DNA of 64,000 nt from Myxococcota bacterium (GTDB lineage Bacteria > Myxococcota_A > Bradymonadia > UBA7976 > UBA1532): contig CAUJDF010000091.1 in assembly GCA_963169045.1 (NCBI GenBank), positions 62,001 to 126,000 on the forward strand. The letters are read 5' to 3'. Under the pieces are notes generated by a model. It had not been told where the DNA came from, searched no databases, and was given only the letters and a program-made list of their open reading frames with translations. Below are positions 45,542-54,074 of this stretch, in pieces. The first letter of the stretch is position 1; each line of letters starts with the position of its first letter. The position numbers and the translations under genes are program-made.

Positions 45542-47347
45542 ATGCGCACCCGACTTCTCGCGCTGCTGGGGGCCGCTGCCATCGCGACGGCGTGTGACGA
45601 CGGCGGCACGTCCGCGGAGGACACGACCGGCGACGCCGGTCTGCCGGACGGCGGGAGCGGCGACGCCGCGCCGCCGTTCAACTACATCCCACTCAACGAC
45701 GACGCTTGCGAGCTCGAGGAGGCGGCGCCCGCGGTGGCGGCCGGGGCTGAACGCGTGCTGGCGGCGCTCGCAGCACAGCCGACGTATGTCGGCGAGGGGC
45801 TCGAGGTGTGCAGCGAGGTGCCGAAGAATGGCTGCCCCGCGTGCGCCGGCGCCGACAACCCGATGGGCCGCCTGCTGGCCGACACGGACCGCATGCTCGG
45901 GGACTACGTCGCCGAGATCACCGACGAGGTCGACCTGCGCGACGGCCTCGTCGCCTACTTCCAGCGCGCGCTCGCCTATCCGTACCGTTACCTGGTGGTG
46001 ACGGTCTCCGACTGCGGCGCGCCCGGCGCCGGCGTGTGCCCGCCCGGCAGCCGCGTCCGCGTGGCGCTGACGCAGGGCAAGCGGCAGCCGTGCACGGGCG
46101 GCGGTGCGTGCAACCACTTCAGCCTCGAGGGCGAGTCGCTGGCGTCGACGTGCGACGCCGTCCCGATGACGCTCTTCGGCGCGGCCCCGTCCGACGCGGG
46201 CGGTCGCCGCGGCTACGAGGCGCGGCTGTTCGAGGACGCGCGCGACGACGTGACGTTCGGCTTCATCGTGCCGCTGACGAACGCGCTCCCCGCCGACCCC
46301 GAGTCCTTGTCGGGCGCGGCGCTCGAGGCCTGGCTCGACGAGCTCGAGACGCTCGAGAACCGGATGGACGTCCGTCTCTCGGATCCGGTGGTGAAGGTGT
46401 CGCTCGCCGCCGACGGCAGCGGCGGCTGCGGCACGCTCTCCGGCCTCGTGCCGCGGACGCTCTTCGACAAGTACTTCGCCGACGAGGCGCCGCAGCTGAT
46501 GCAGGTGTTCTCGAACACCATCGTGCCGCGCTACGTCGATCCGGAGAACCCCGACTTCATCCGCGCCGTGCTCAGCTTCCGCCTCGATCCGGGCACGTTC
46601 GTCTCCGGCGCCGCCTGCCGGCCATCGTCGTGCGCGCAGCCGGCAACCTCCTGCGAGGGCAACACGCTGAAGACGCGCTCCCCGAACGAGGCGTGCACGT
46701 TGCCGCGCCCCGCCGGATACCGGAGCGGCGCGCCGATCGCACCGTCGTGCGCGCCGGGCGCGCCCATCGACTGGTCCATCGACTGCGCTGCCGCCGGGGG
46801 GGCCTGCCAGGCCGACGCCTGCACCACGGAGTGGTTCACGCCCCAGCCGGGCGAGGTCGTGTTCAGCGAGCTCTTCGCCGAACCGGGCGAGGGTGGCGAG
46901 GAGTGGTTCGAGCTGACCAGCACGGCCGGCTTCCCCGTGGACCTCTCCGGCTGCCAGCTCAGCGGCCGCGAGGGCCTCATCGGCGAGAAGGTGACCTTCC
47001 GCACGGCGGGCCCGCTCGTCGTCGCGCCCGGCGGGGCCGTCGTCGTCGCCACGACCCTGGACGCGGGGCTCCCGGGCGGCGTCCGGGCCGCGTACGCAAA
47101 GGGCGACGACCTGTCGCTCGCCGGCAGCGCCGGGGACGAGGACGTGCTCCAGCTCTTCTGCGGCGGCCAGCTCGTCGACGAGGTGCGTTGGCACGCCGAC
47201 GCGTTCGGCTTCCAGGACGGTCGGGCGCTGCAGCTCGACCCTGCGCGCACCGACGCCGCCGGCAACGACGACGCGGCGAGCTGGTGCGTCTCGCCCGCCA
47301 ACGCCGGCGCCGGCTCGCCGGGCCAGCCGAATCCCGCCTGCCCTTGA
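45542..47347 (+). CDS. Lipoprotein with C-terminal lamin-tail domain
   Basis: 601 residues; GGGGGGAGACC precedes the ATG. Lipobox IATAC near residue 18. Residues 50-440 form an unrecognised globular region with GCPACAGADNPMGRLLADTD, YPYRYLVVTVSDCGAP, FGFIVPLTNALPADPESLSG and PRTLFDKYFADEAPQLMQVF; it is rich in paired Cys. The C-terminal 165 residues are an LTD: GEVVFSELFAEPGEGGEEWF, VDLSGCQLSG, LVVAPGGAVVVATTLDAGLP and a final GSPGQPNPACP. Related in architecture to the lamin-tail lipoproteins at 8940-17687. Export and surface anchoring are inferred. Confidence 0.8.
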   Translation: MRTRLLALLGAAAIATACDDGGTSAEDTTGDAGLPDGGSGDAAPPFNYIPLNDDACELEEAAPAVAAGAERVLAALAAQPTYVGEGLEVCSEVPKNGCPACAGADNPMGRLLADTDRMLGDYVAEITDEVDLRDGLVAYFQRALAYPYRYLVVTVSDCGAPGAGVCPPGSRVRVALTQGKRQPCTGGGACNHFSLEGESLASTCDAVPMTLFGAAPSDAGGRRGYEARLFEDARDDVTFGFIVPLTNALPADPESLSGAALEAWLDELETLENRMDVRLSDPVVKVSLAADGSGGCGTLSGLVPRTLFDKYFADEAPQLMQVFSNTIVPRYVDPENPDFIRAVLSFRLDPGTFVSGAACRPSSCAQPATSCEGNTLKTRSPNEACTLPRPAGYRSGAPIAPSCAPGAPIDWSIDCAAAGGACQADACTTEWFTPQPGEVVFSELFAEPGEGGEEWFELTSTAGFPVDLSGCQLSGREGLIGEKVTFRTAGPLVVAPGGAVVVATTLDAGLPGGVRAAYAKGDDLSLAGSAGDEDVLQLFCGGQLVDEVRWHADAFGFQDGRALQLDPARTDAAGNDDAASWCVSPANAGAGSPGQPNPACP

Positions 47348-49531
47348 TCAGGGGCGCGTGTAGAACTCGTCGGCGAAGTGGGCGTCGAGGTCGCCGTAGG
47401 CCTCGGCGTTGTACACGCTGGCATGGGAGCCGGAGACGTCGAGGTAGACGTCCCGGTACATCCCGAGGAGGGACGGGCGGTCGCCCTGTTCGAGGCGCTC
47501 GGCGTAGGACAGGGCGAACTCGTCGCCGACCCATGCGCGCAGCTGCGGGTCGTAGGCGGCGGCGAGCGACGTCTCGCGCGTGTTGGCCGCCGCCAGCACC
47601 AGCACGCCCTCGAGGGGCAGGCCGTCGGGGCAGCCCGCTTCGACGCCGCCGTACTCGGCGTCGCCGAACACCCCCGAGTAGCAGGACTCGACGACCACGA
47701 GCGCGCGCCGCAGCCGGCCGTCGCGCCGGAGCGTGCAGAGCGCCTCGCGCAGATCGGACGGGCTGAACGTGCGCTCGGCGCCCCCGCCGACGACGCCGGC
47801 CTCGGTCGTCTCGGCGCCGAGCCCGAGGCCGGTGGCACCGCCGTGCCCCACGAGGAACACGAGCAGGTTGGTGTCGGCGTCGGTGTCGAGCACGGCGGGC
47901 GTGGTCGGCGATGCGGCGCCGAGCAGGACGCGCTTCAGCGTCTCCACCTTCGCCGAGCCGTCGTAGTCGTACACCGCCCCCGCGCGCACGTCGGGACCGC
48001 CGGCCACGTTGCGCACGACGCCCGGCGCGCGGTTCTCGGGCGACGTCGCCAGATCGTCGGCGCCGATCATCACGATGTCGTCGTCGGCGACACCGGCGGC
48101 GCGCAGCCGCTGGTACTGACGGAGCGCGTCGGCCTGGTGGCGGTAGTTGTCCCAGCCGCTCGAGGCGGCGACGATCAGCGCGTTCAGCCGACGGGGCGGC
48201 CCCGCGGGCGCGAAGCCCGCGCCGGTGGGGGGCGGCACGAAGTCGGCGGCGCCCGGCCGGCGGTCCGGCGCCGGTGGCGGCTCGTCGCCCGCGCCGATGC
48301 GGGCGGTGCGGTCGTATGCAAGCGGCGGCCGCACGATCCAGTGGGCGAAGGTGCCGGTGACGAGGTCGACGCCCACCTCCGGGTCATACTCGAGCGGGCC
48401 GGTGGCGCCGGTGACGTCCGGCGATTCGCCGGCGCGGATCAGCGACAGCGCGGTGGCGAGGCCCGCGGCGTCCCACGAGACGGGCGCGCCGCGCCCGGCG
48501 ACGACCGCCTTCATCGCGTCGGCGAGGGCCTCGCCGCCCTGACCCCCCGACCTCTCGAGCCCCAGCGCGATCAGCAGGACGGCGTCGTACGCGGAGGCGC
48601 CGTTGTTCGGGTGGCCCACCCCGAAGCGCGCCCGCCAGGCGTCGCTGAAGCCGCTGTCGGGGTCGGGGGCGGCGTTCCAGCCTTCGAGGCCGACGGCCCT
48701 GGGGCCCGCCATCGCGATGGGCTTGTTCGTCTCGAGCCCGGTGTCGGCCACCACCATCCGCACCGGTGGCGGCGGCATGCCGGGCCGCGGCGCACGCGCG
48801 GCGCCGTACGCGCCCACGAAGCACTCGAACGCCGGCGGCGAGTCGGGCACGGCGATGATGCGGTCGACGCCGGCGGCGAGGATCGCCTGCGTCGCCTCCG
48901 CGCACGGGCGGCCCTCGCCGTAGACCTCGACGACCACGTCCTCCTCGGCGTAGCCCTCGCTCACCGCGAGGAACGGAAACCAGTTGAAGAACGTGCTGCC
49001 CGCGGCGCCGGCGCTCGTGACGAGGCCGACGCGCCGAGCCCCGAGGCGGCGGGCCTCGCGGACGAGCCACTCCACCTGGGCGGTGTCGGTGAGCTTGGTG
49101 CGCCACACGTACTTCGACCCCCGGAAGGCCCGCAGCACGTCGCCCGAGGTCGCGGTGAACGACACCAGCGGCTTCCTGGCCTGGACCATGATCGCGGCCA
49201 CGTCGAGCATCTCGTCCGACGAGCCCGGGCCGATGACCGCGAGCACCTGCGGATCGTCGGCCAGCAGCTGCGCGAGCGCGACGACCTCCTCGCGCGACCT
49301 GCCGTTCGTGTCGACGGCGCGCAGGCGGAGCGGGACGTCGCCGAGGATGCCGCCGCCGGCGTTGACGTTCTCCACCGCCCAGGCGAGGTCGATGTGCACG
49401 CCGCTCGGCGGCAGCGGCATGAGCACGCCGACGACGAGCTCGTCCGGGTGGTCGGACCGTGGGGTCGAGCGCTCGCCGTCGCAGGCGGAGAGGCCGGCGG
49501 CGGCGAGCAGGCAGGCGAGGAGCGGGCGCAT
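47348..49531 (-). CDS. Lipoprotein fusing a LivK-type binding protein to a legumain-like (C13) cysteine protease
   Basis: 727 residues. Lipobox LSAC near residue 17. About 30-400 is a type I periplasmic binding protein: VVGVLMPLPPSGVHIDLAWA, VIGPGSSDEMLDVAAIM and WRTKLTDTAQVEWLVREA. From about 450 the sequence follows legumain: ALIVAASSGWDNYRHQADAL, then AGVADDDIVMIGADDLA and ENRAPGVVRNVAGG, FLVGHGGATG with His563, and VVVESCYSGVFGD with Cys617, giving the C13 His-Cys dyad. The fusion suggests ligand sensing or capture next to proteolysis at the surface. Ligand and substrate are unknown; legumains prefer Asn/Asp at P1. No ribosome site at the ATG. Abuts the convergent lamin-tail gene through TGATCA. 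Confidence 0.85.
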   Translation of the reverse strand: MRPLLACLLAAAGLSACDGERSTPRSDHPDELVVGVLMPLPPSGVHIDLAWAVENVNAGGGILGDVPLRLRAVDTNGRSREEVVALAQLLADDPQVLAVIGPGSSDEMLDVAAIMVQARKPLVSFTATSGDVLRAFRGSKYVWRTKLTDTAQVEWLVREARRLGARRVGLVTSAGAAGSTFFNWFPFLAVSEGYAEEDVVVEVYGEGRPCAEATQAILAAGVDRIIAVPDSPPAFECFVGAYGAARAPRPGMPPPPVRMVVADTGLETNKPIAMAGPRAVGLEGWNAAPDPDSGFSDAWRARFGVGHPNNGASAYDAVLLIALGLERSGGQGGEALADAMKAVVAGRGAPVSWDAAGLATALSLIRAGESPDVTGATGPLEYDPEVGVDLVTGTFAHWIVRPPLAYDRTARIGAGDEPPPAPDRRPGAADFVPPPTGAGFAPAGPPRRLNALIVAASSGWDNYRHQADALRQYQRLRAAGVADDDIVMIGADDLATSPENRAPGVVRNVAGGPDVRAGAVYDYDGSAKVETLKRVLLGAASPTTPAVLDTDADTNLLVFLVGHGGATGLGLGAETTEAGVVGGGAERTFSPSDLREALCTLRRDGRLRRALVVVESCYSGVFGDAEYGGVEAGCPDGLPLEGVLVLAAANTRETSLAAAYDPQLRAWVGDEFALSYAERLEQGDRPSLLGMYRDVYLDVSGSHASVYNAEAYGDLDAHFADEFYTRP

Positions 49532-49808
49532 GCGCGCATCGTCGGTGCGGAGGAGGCGCGCTCGCAAGCCCCGCGCGCGGCGTCGTCAGCGCCAGCGCCG
49601 TCCGGCGAGGCCCGTCGAGCATGGTCAGGCCGATCGATCGTTCGGCGCCGGTGGAGCGGCCGGCGACTTTCTGCGCGCAGGCGATGGCGGTGACAGACCG
49701 TCCGGCAGCCATCGCCGACGTCGGCCCGGCGGATCACTCCTGTGTCGCCCTGGTCGCGCCCTCCGGATTCCATGACGGTTCCGGTAGACGTGTCCGCCAC
49801 GGAGCGTC

Positions 49809-50753
49809 ATGCTTCGGCTCATGTCGCCGCGACGCGATGACTGCAACAGATGGCGAAGGGCAGGCTGCCTCTGTCTCGCCGCCGTGCTGCTCGCATCGCC
49901 TCTGTCTCGGGCCGACGCCTGCTCCTGCGCCCACCGGTCCAAGCCGTTCGAGCTGCTGACCGAGGCCGGCGAAGTGTTCCCGGCCAACCCGCAGCTCGTC
50001 ATCCGCAATGAGACGTTCCGCCCGGCGATCCGCGTTCGCGCCCCGGCGCCGCCGGGCGTGCCGGCGCTCGTGCCGGCGCTCGACCAGGCCGACCTCGCCG
50101 ATCTGACGATCGTGCTGCGGCCGACCAGCGGGCCCGCCGTGACGACGAAGGCCCACGCCGTGTCCGCCGGCGCCGCGCGCTACATCGTCGCGCGTCCGGC
50201 CGCGCCGCTGCCGCCGGGCCGTTACGTGGTCGAGATCCAGCGGCGCGTGCGACCGCCCTGGCGCGTGCGCGAGCCGCTGCCGAGCGCGGCGACCGAGACT
50301 GACGTCACCCGCGCCGCGCTGACGCCGGGCGGCGCCGGGACGCCCGCCGAGGTGGAGATGACGCGCCGCATCGGCGAGGTGCGCGTCGAGAGTGGCCGCG
50401 ACGACCTCCCGCCCCGGTGGACGGGCCTGACGTCGACGCCCACCGTGCGCCGCGAAGCCTGCCCCTTCGGGCCGGCGCTCTCCTTCGGCATCGACCCGCC
50501 GGAGGGCGCCCACAAGGCCAACGGCGGCGCGCTGATCGCGCTCTGGTTCGGCGCGGGACGCCCGCCGTCTTTCGCCGGGCCGCCGTCCGTCTACGCCGTC
50601 GGCCGGAAGGGCGTCGTCCTGTGGAGCGACGACACCTGCGCCGTCGCCGACTGGAACGGCCCGCCCGAGGGGGACTGGTACGTCGGCGCCCGCGCCGTCG
50701 ACGCCGCCGGCAACCTCAGCGAGCCTTTCGTCCGCAAGGTCGAGGCGCGCTGA
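49809..50753 (+). CDS. Secreted protein of unknown function
   Basis: 314 residues. An N-region with several Arg (MLRLMSPRRDDCNRWRRAG) and CLCLAAVLLASPLSRADA form a signal peptide; the mature part starts near CSCAHRSKPF. Beta-rich sequence with PPGRYVVEIQRRVRPPW and two late segments (PEGAHKANGGALIALWFGAG and DWYVGARAVDAAGNLSEPF) looks like Ig-like domains. No catalytic motif, family not recognised. The M5 ATG is an alternative start. Its stop abuts that of the nucleotidyltransferase gene within TGATCA. The 278-base spacer before it shows no clear signal. Confidence 0.65.
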   Translation: MLRLMSPRRDDCNRWRRAGCLCLAAVLLASPLSRADACSCAHRSKPFELLTEAGEVFPANPQLVIRNETFRPAIRVRAPAPPGVPALVPALDQADLADLTIVLRPTSGPAVTTKAHAVSAGAARYIVARPAAPLPPGRYVVEIQRRVRPPWRVREPLPSAATETDVTRAALTPGGAGTPAEVEMTRRIGEVRVESGRDDLPPRWTGLTSTPTVRREACPFGPALSFGIDPPEGAHKANGGALIALWFGAGRPPSFAGPPSVYAVGRKGVVLWSDDTCAVADWNGPPEGDWYVGARAVDAAGNLSEPFVRKVEAR

Positions 50754-51086
50754 TCAGGGCACGCGGATGCCGTCGCGCCGCGCGTCCTGCAAGAACGGCT
50801 CGCTCGACGTCTCGAAGCGCGACTCCTCGATGGGGAGGAGGCCCACCGTGAAGCCCGCTTCGAAGGCGAGCGACCAGACGGCGTCCTCGGTGCGCAGGAT
50901 CTCGCGCATGGCGTCGATGGGGCCGTCGAGCAGCAGGATCACGTCGACGCGGTTGCTGTGGCGGGCCTCGCCGCGGGCCTGCGCGCCGTGGAGCACCAGG
51001 CCGCGGTAGCGCTTGCGGTACAAGGCGCGGAGGCTCTGGTCGAGCCGCTCGAGCAGGGCGGTGAGCTTCGGGGACACGGTCTTCAT
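50754..51086 (-). CDS. MNT-like minimal nucleotidyltransferase, degenerate active site
   Basis: 110 residues. LERLDQSLRALYRKRYRGLV leads to LHGAQARGEARHSNRVDVIL. In active MNT-type enzymes this stretch is GS(x)ARG(x)A..(S)D(I/V)D; here the Ser is Ala and the first Asp of the DxD pair is Arg, so catalysis is doubtful. The C-terminal part (SLAFEAGFTVGLLPIEESRF) fits the family. These proteins often pair with HEPN toxins and act as antitoxins, but no HEPN gene is beside it. GGAG directly precedes the ATG, an unusually short spacing. Function could be non-catalytic binding. Confidence 0.65.
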   Translation of the reverse strand: MKTVSPKLTALLERLDQSLRALYRKRYRGLVLHGAQARGEARHSNRVDVILLLDGPIDAMREILRTEDAVWSLAFEAGFTVGLLPIEESRFETSSEPFLQDARRDGIRVP

Positions 51087-51121
51087 TCTCCGCGGATGGC
51101 CGACGGGGTTCGTCGGTCGCG

Positions 51122-52354
51122 TCACTCGAGGCGCAGGACGCTCGCGGCATTGTCCCACTCGTCCTTCGTCGTGACCAGACGGACGCGGCGACCGACGAAG
51201 GCGCGGGTGGGATCGGCGGGGGCGTAGTCGTCGGGCAGCAGCAGCGGACCGTCGGCGAGGCGCTCGAACTGTCCGTCGCCGGAGGGGCCCTGGCGCAGGA
51301 CGTCGCGCGCGCCGTCGTCCCAGGCGACGTGCAGGGCGAGGCTCGGCGCGCCTTCGTCCTCCGCCGGCGCCTCGAGCGTCACGTCGGCCACGCGCCCGCC
51401 CCGGGCGCCCGCGAGCCGCGCCCCGTCGCGGGGCGGCTCGGTGGCGTGCACCTCGGTGCGGGCGTCGCCGAGCATGCGCACGAGGTCGTAGAGGCGGTCC
51501 GACTCGGGCGGCGCGGCGTCCAGACGCCGGAAGCTCTCGAGCAGGCGGCGCGCGAGCAGCGGCTCGCCGCTCCGGACGAGCGCGCCCTCGGACCAGCGCC
51601 ACCGGCGCCCGACGAGGTACGTGCCCTCGCCGCGCAGCGGGTCGTCGAGCCACTCCCACGCGGTCGCCAGCACGTGACAACCGCGCTCGGCCGCGAGGAG
51701 CGTCCCGATGCCGTAGTCCTCGACGCCGAACAGCGTCGGGTGGAAGGCGTCCGGCTCGAGCACGGCCAGACGCCAGTGCGCGATGCCGAGGCCGTTGCCG
51801 ACCGTCACCACCCAGGCGACGACCAGCTCCTCGTCGCCGTCGCCGTCGAGATCGGCGTCGCGGGCCTCCCAGAGCGTCGACTCGCCCATGAACGGGGACG
51901 CCGGCCAGCGGACGACCGCGCCGTCGGCGCGGGTGAGCACGAAGCGGTCGTGACCCTCGGCGGGCCCGACGCACACGCACAGGCGCTCGCCCCCGCGCGC
52001 GGCGCAGGCGGCGCGCCCGCAATCGCCCTCCTCGACAGGCGCCGGCGCCGGCCAGCGCGCGCTCGGACACGCGCGCAGCGTGTCTTCGAGCGTCGGTGTC
52101 GGGCGCCACGCGGGGAGGTCGTCGGTGAACGGCGGGTTGTCGGGGATCAGCAGCCCGGCCCCGAGGCGGATGACGTCGGGGCTCACAAGGCGGTTGATCG
52201 CGACGAGCGCCCGCACGCCGCCGGGCACGCGGTACGTCACCGCGAGGTCACCGAGGGTCTCCCCGGCGGTGACGCGGTGGACCAGCAGACCGGTCCGGGA
52301 TTCGCCCTCGCAGCCGAGGACGAGCAGCATGGCCAGGAGCGCGCGGCGGGACAT
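51122..52354 (-). CDS. LysM-domain lipoprotein
   Basis: 410 residues; GGAGG precedes the ATG. Lipobox LVLGC near residue 15. Residues 25-70 are a LysM module: VHRVTAGETLGDLAVTYRVP, then VAINRLVSPDVIRLGAGLLI, which binds peptidoglycan or chitin-type glycans. The remaining 330 residues include a short Cys-rich segment, DADLDGDGDEELVVAWVV (an FG-GAP/EF-hand-like Ca-binding look) and further beta-rich sequence. No enzyme motif. Probably anchored in the outer membrane and bound to the wall. Confidence 0.8.
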   Translation of the reverse strand: MSRRALLAMLLVLGCEGESRTGLLVHRVTAGETLGDLAVTYRVPGGVRALVAINRLVSPDVIRLGAGLLIPDNPPFTDDLPAWRPTPTLEDTLRACPSARWPAPAPVEEGDCGRAACAARGGERLCVCVGPAEGHDRFVLTRADGAVVRWPASPFMGESTLWEARDADLDGDGDEELVVAWVVTVGNGLGIAHWRLAVLEPDAFHPTLFGVEDYGIGTLLAAERGCHVLATAWEWLDDPLRGEGTYLVGRRWRWSEGALVRSGEPLLARRLLESFRRLDAAPPESDRLYDLVRMLGDARTEVHATEPPRDGARLAGARGGRVADVTLEAPAEDEGAPSLALHVAWDDGARDVLRQGPSGDGQFERLADGPLLLPDDYAPADPTRAFVGRRVRLVTTKDEWDNAASVLRLE

Positions 52355-52638
52355 CGGGGCCTCCGCGCGCCCCTCCGTGCGGTTATCGTGCCAGCGCTCG
52401 CGGCCTGGAAGAACGTCGGTCGGGACGGACGCATTCTACGAATCGAAGCGCGAAGTCGTCGATTCGCAGCGTTCAGAGTCGAGTCTTCGCCATTTCGGCG
52501 TCGACGAGGCCGAGCAACGACCGAGTCGCAGCAAGGAGCAAGGCGAGTTTCGGTCGAAGGCGTGCTTGATTGCGCCGCGCGACGCAGCGGCGGCCGGTCG
52601 GGGCCGGCCGCAGGCAGGCGAAAATGGCGAAACTCGAG
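52355..52638. other. Non-coding spacer with inverted repeats and lower GC
   Basis: Visibly less GC-rich than its surroundings. CGAATCG (52439-52445) and CGATTCG (52460-52466) form a seven-base stem. A longer imperfect pair, built on TCGAGTCTTCGCCATTTCG near 52478-52497 and CGAAAATGGCGAAACTCGAGT near 52619-52640, points inwards and brackets about 120 bases. GGCCGG-loop-CCGGCC at about 52593-52611 is another hairpin. No reading frame with coding character. May be a small decayed mobile element or an RNA structure. Confidence 0.4.
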
Positions 52639-53151
52639 TCAGAGGTCGAAGAAGGGGAGGTCGCCGAGGAAGTCGCGTTTGCCCACCTCGACGCCGTTGT
52701 GGCGGAGGATCGCGTAGGCGGTCGTCGCGTGGAAGTACATGTTCGGCAGGGCGTAGGTGACGAGGTAGTCGAAGCCGCGCAGGGCCTTGTTGGGGTAGTA
52801 GGGCAGCGTGACGGTACGCTCGGCGGCGCCCTCGAACTGCGCCGGCTCGAGCGTGCGCAAGAAGGCGATCGTCTTGTCGACGCGGGCGTGCAGCTCGCCG
52901 AACGTCTTCTCGTCGTCGGCGAACACCGGCGGCGTCAGGCCGGCGAGGCGGGCGGCGGCGCCTTTGGCGTTGTCCGAGAAGATCTGGATCTGCCGCACGA
53001 ACGCGAACTGGTCGGGCGCGAGGCGCGCGTTCAGGAGCACCCCCGGATCGAACTTCTTCCGCTCGGCGTGCGTCTGGGCGAGGTCGAGCCAGGCGTGCAC
53101 CTGGCCGAGCGAGCGGATGAACTGGGGGACGGTCAGGTCGTACAGGTTCAT
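52639..53151 (-). CDS. DUF1993 family protein
   Basis: 170 residues; GGAGGTGACC before the ATG is an excellent ribosome site. MNLYDLTVPQFIRSLGQVHAWL, then FDPGVLLNARLAPDQFAFVR and LPNMYFHATTAYAILRHNGV are the hallmark segments of DUF1993, a DinB-like four-helix bundle family without a known reaction. YFHATTAYAILRHNGVEVGK is the most conserved part. Cytoplasmic, no signal peptide. Monocistronic; the next gene diverges with a TAGGCT box between them. Confidence 0.85.
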   Translation of the reverse strand: MNLYDLTVPQFIRSLGQVHAWLDLAQTHAERKKFDPGVLLNARLAPDQFAFVRQIQIFSDNAKGAAARLAGLTPPVFADDEKTFGELHARVDKTIAFLRTLEPAQFEGAAERTVTLPYYPNKALRGFDYLVTYALPNMYFHATTAYAILRHNGVEVGKRDFLGDLPFFDL

Positions 53152-53198
53152 GGTCACCTCCGTGGTGGGGCGGGAAGGTACCACGACCGCGCCGGTGG

Positions 53199-53204
53199 TA
53201 GGCT
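53199..53204 (+). promoter_or_regulatory. Candidate -10-like TAGGCT box
   Basis: GGTGGTAGGCT 18 bases before the TTG start at 53223; GGAGGTGGCGA between them is the ribosome site. Same word as upstream of 2569 and 57134. Confidence 0.3.
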
Positions 53205-53222
53205 CCGGTCCGGAGGTGGCGA

Positions 53223-54074
53223 TTGGCGCAGCCCGACGATGTCTTGCGGTCCTATGTCGAAGCGCTGACGAGGCGGCTCGAGGCGGGGCCCGAGGTGCCG
53301 TCGCGGGCGGAGCTCGCGGCCATCGCGCGCGAGCTCGGCGTGTCGGCGGCGGACCTCGAGGCGCTCGACGCGGCGGCGCAGGCGGGCCTGGAACGCGGGC
53401 GCGGCTATCTGCGTCATGCGCTGTTCGACGACGCCGTGCGGGAGCTCACCGAGGTCGCCTCGCTGACCCCCTGGGACGCGGCGGCGCTGGTGTCGCTGGC
53501 CGAGGCCCACGCGGGCCGCTTCGGAACGCGCCGCGACCCCGAAGACCGCGACCGCGCCTCGGCGCTCGCCCGCCGCGCGCTGCGCATCGACCCGCGGGCC
53601 GAGGCGGCGTTCGCCGTGTTGAACGCCCTCGGACGGCGCCGCCAGCCCGTGGCCGGCGACGTGGCCGCGCCCGGCCCCGGCGGACCGCTGCGCAAGATGT
53701 TCTGGGCGTGCTTCGGGCTCGCGGCGTTCGGCGCCATCTACATCTACGGCTTCCGCTTCAACCACATGTCGGAGACCGAGCTCGTCCGGTGGTCCGGTGC
53801 GTGGCTCTACCCGCTCCTCTTCGGCGCGTACGGCGTCGTCACCGACCGCCGGCGCACCGCGCTCGGTACGAAGGGCGCGGCGAGCGTGGCCGAGGCCGTC
53901 GCGATGTGGTTCGGCACGTTCACGGTGCTCGGCGTGCTCGGCATGTGGCCGTACCTGTTGCTCCCGTTCTTCGCGCGCATCCTCAACCCGCTGGCCGCCG
54001 CCGCCGCAGCCACCGCGTTCTGGGTGTTCTGCATCCAGTTCCTCTTCTTCGAGGGCCTGTGGCACGCCCTCTGA
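53223..54074 (+). CDS. TPR-like membrane protein
   Basis: 283 residues from a TTG with GGAGGT five bases upstream. Residues 1-140 are helical and include GYLRHALFDDAVRELTEVAS, LVSLAEAHAGRF and RASALARRALRIDPRAEAAF, which look like TPRs. Four hydrophobic segments follow: KMFWACFGLAAFGAIYIYGF, WSGAWLYPLLFGAYGVVTD, MWFGTFTVLGVLGMWPYLLL and AAAAATAFWVFCIQFLFFEG. The soluble half should be cytoplasmic. Its end overlaps the next gene by 16 bases, so it is co-translated with a tethered thioredoxin. No named family recognised. Confidence 0.72.
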   Translation: MAQPDDVLRSYVEALTRRLEAGPEVPSRAELAAIARELGVSAADLEALDAAAQAGLERGRGYLRHALFDDAVRELTEVASLTPWDAAALVSLAEAHAGRFGTRRDPEDRDRASALARRALRIDPRAEAAFAVLNALGRRRQPVAGDVAAPGPGGPLRKMFWACFGLAAFGAIYIYGFRFNHMSETELVRWSGAWLYPLLFGAYGVVTDRRRTALGTKGAASVAEAVAMWFGTFTVLGVLGMWPYLLLPFFARILNPLAAAAAATAFWVFCIQFLFFEGLWHAL

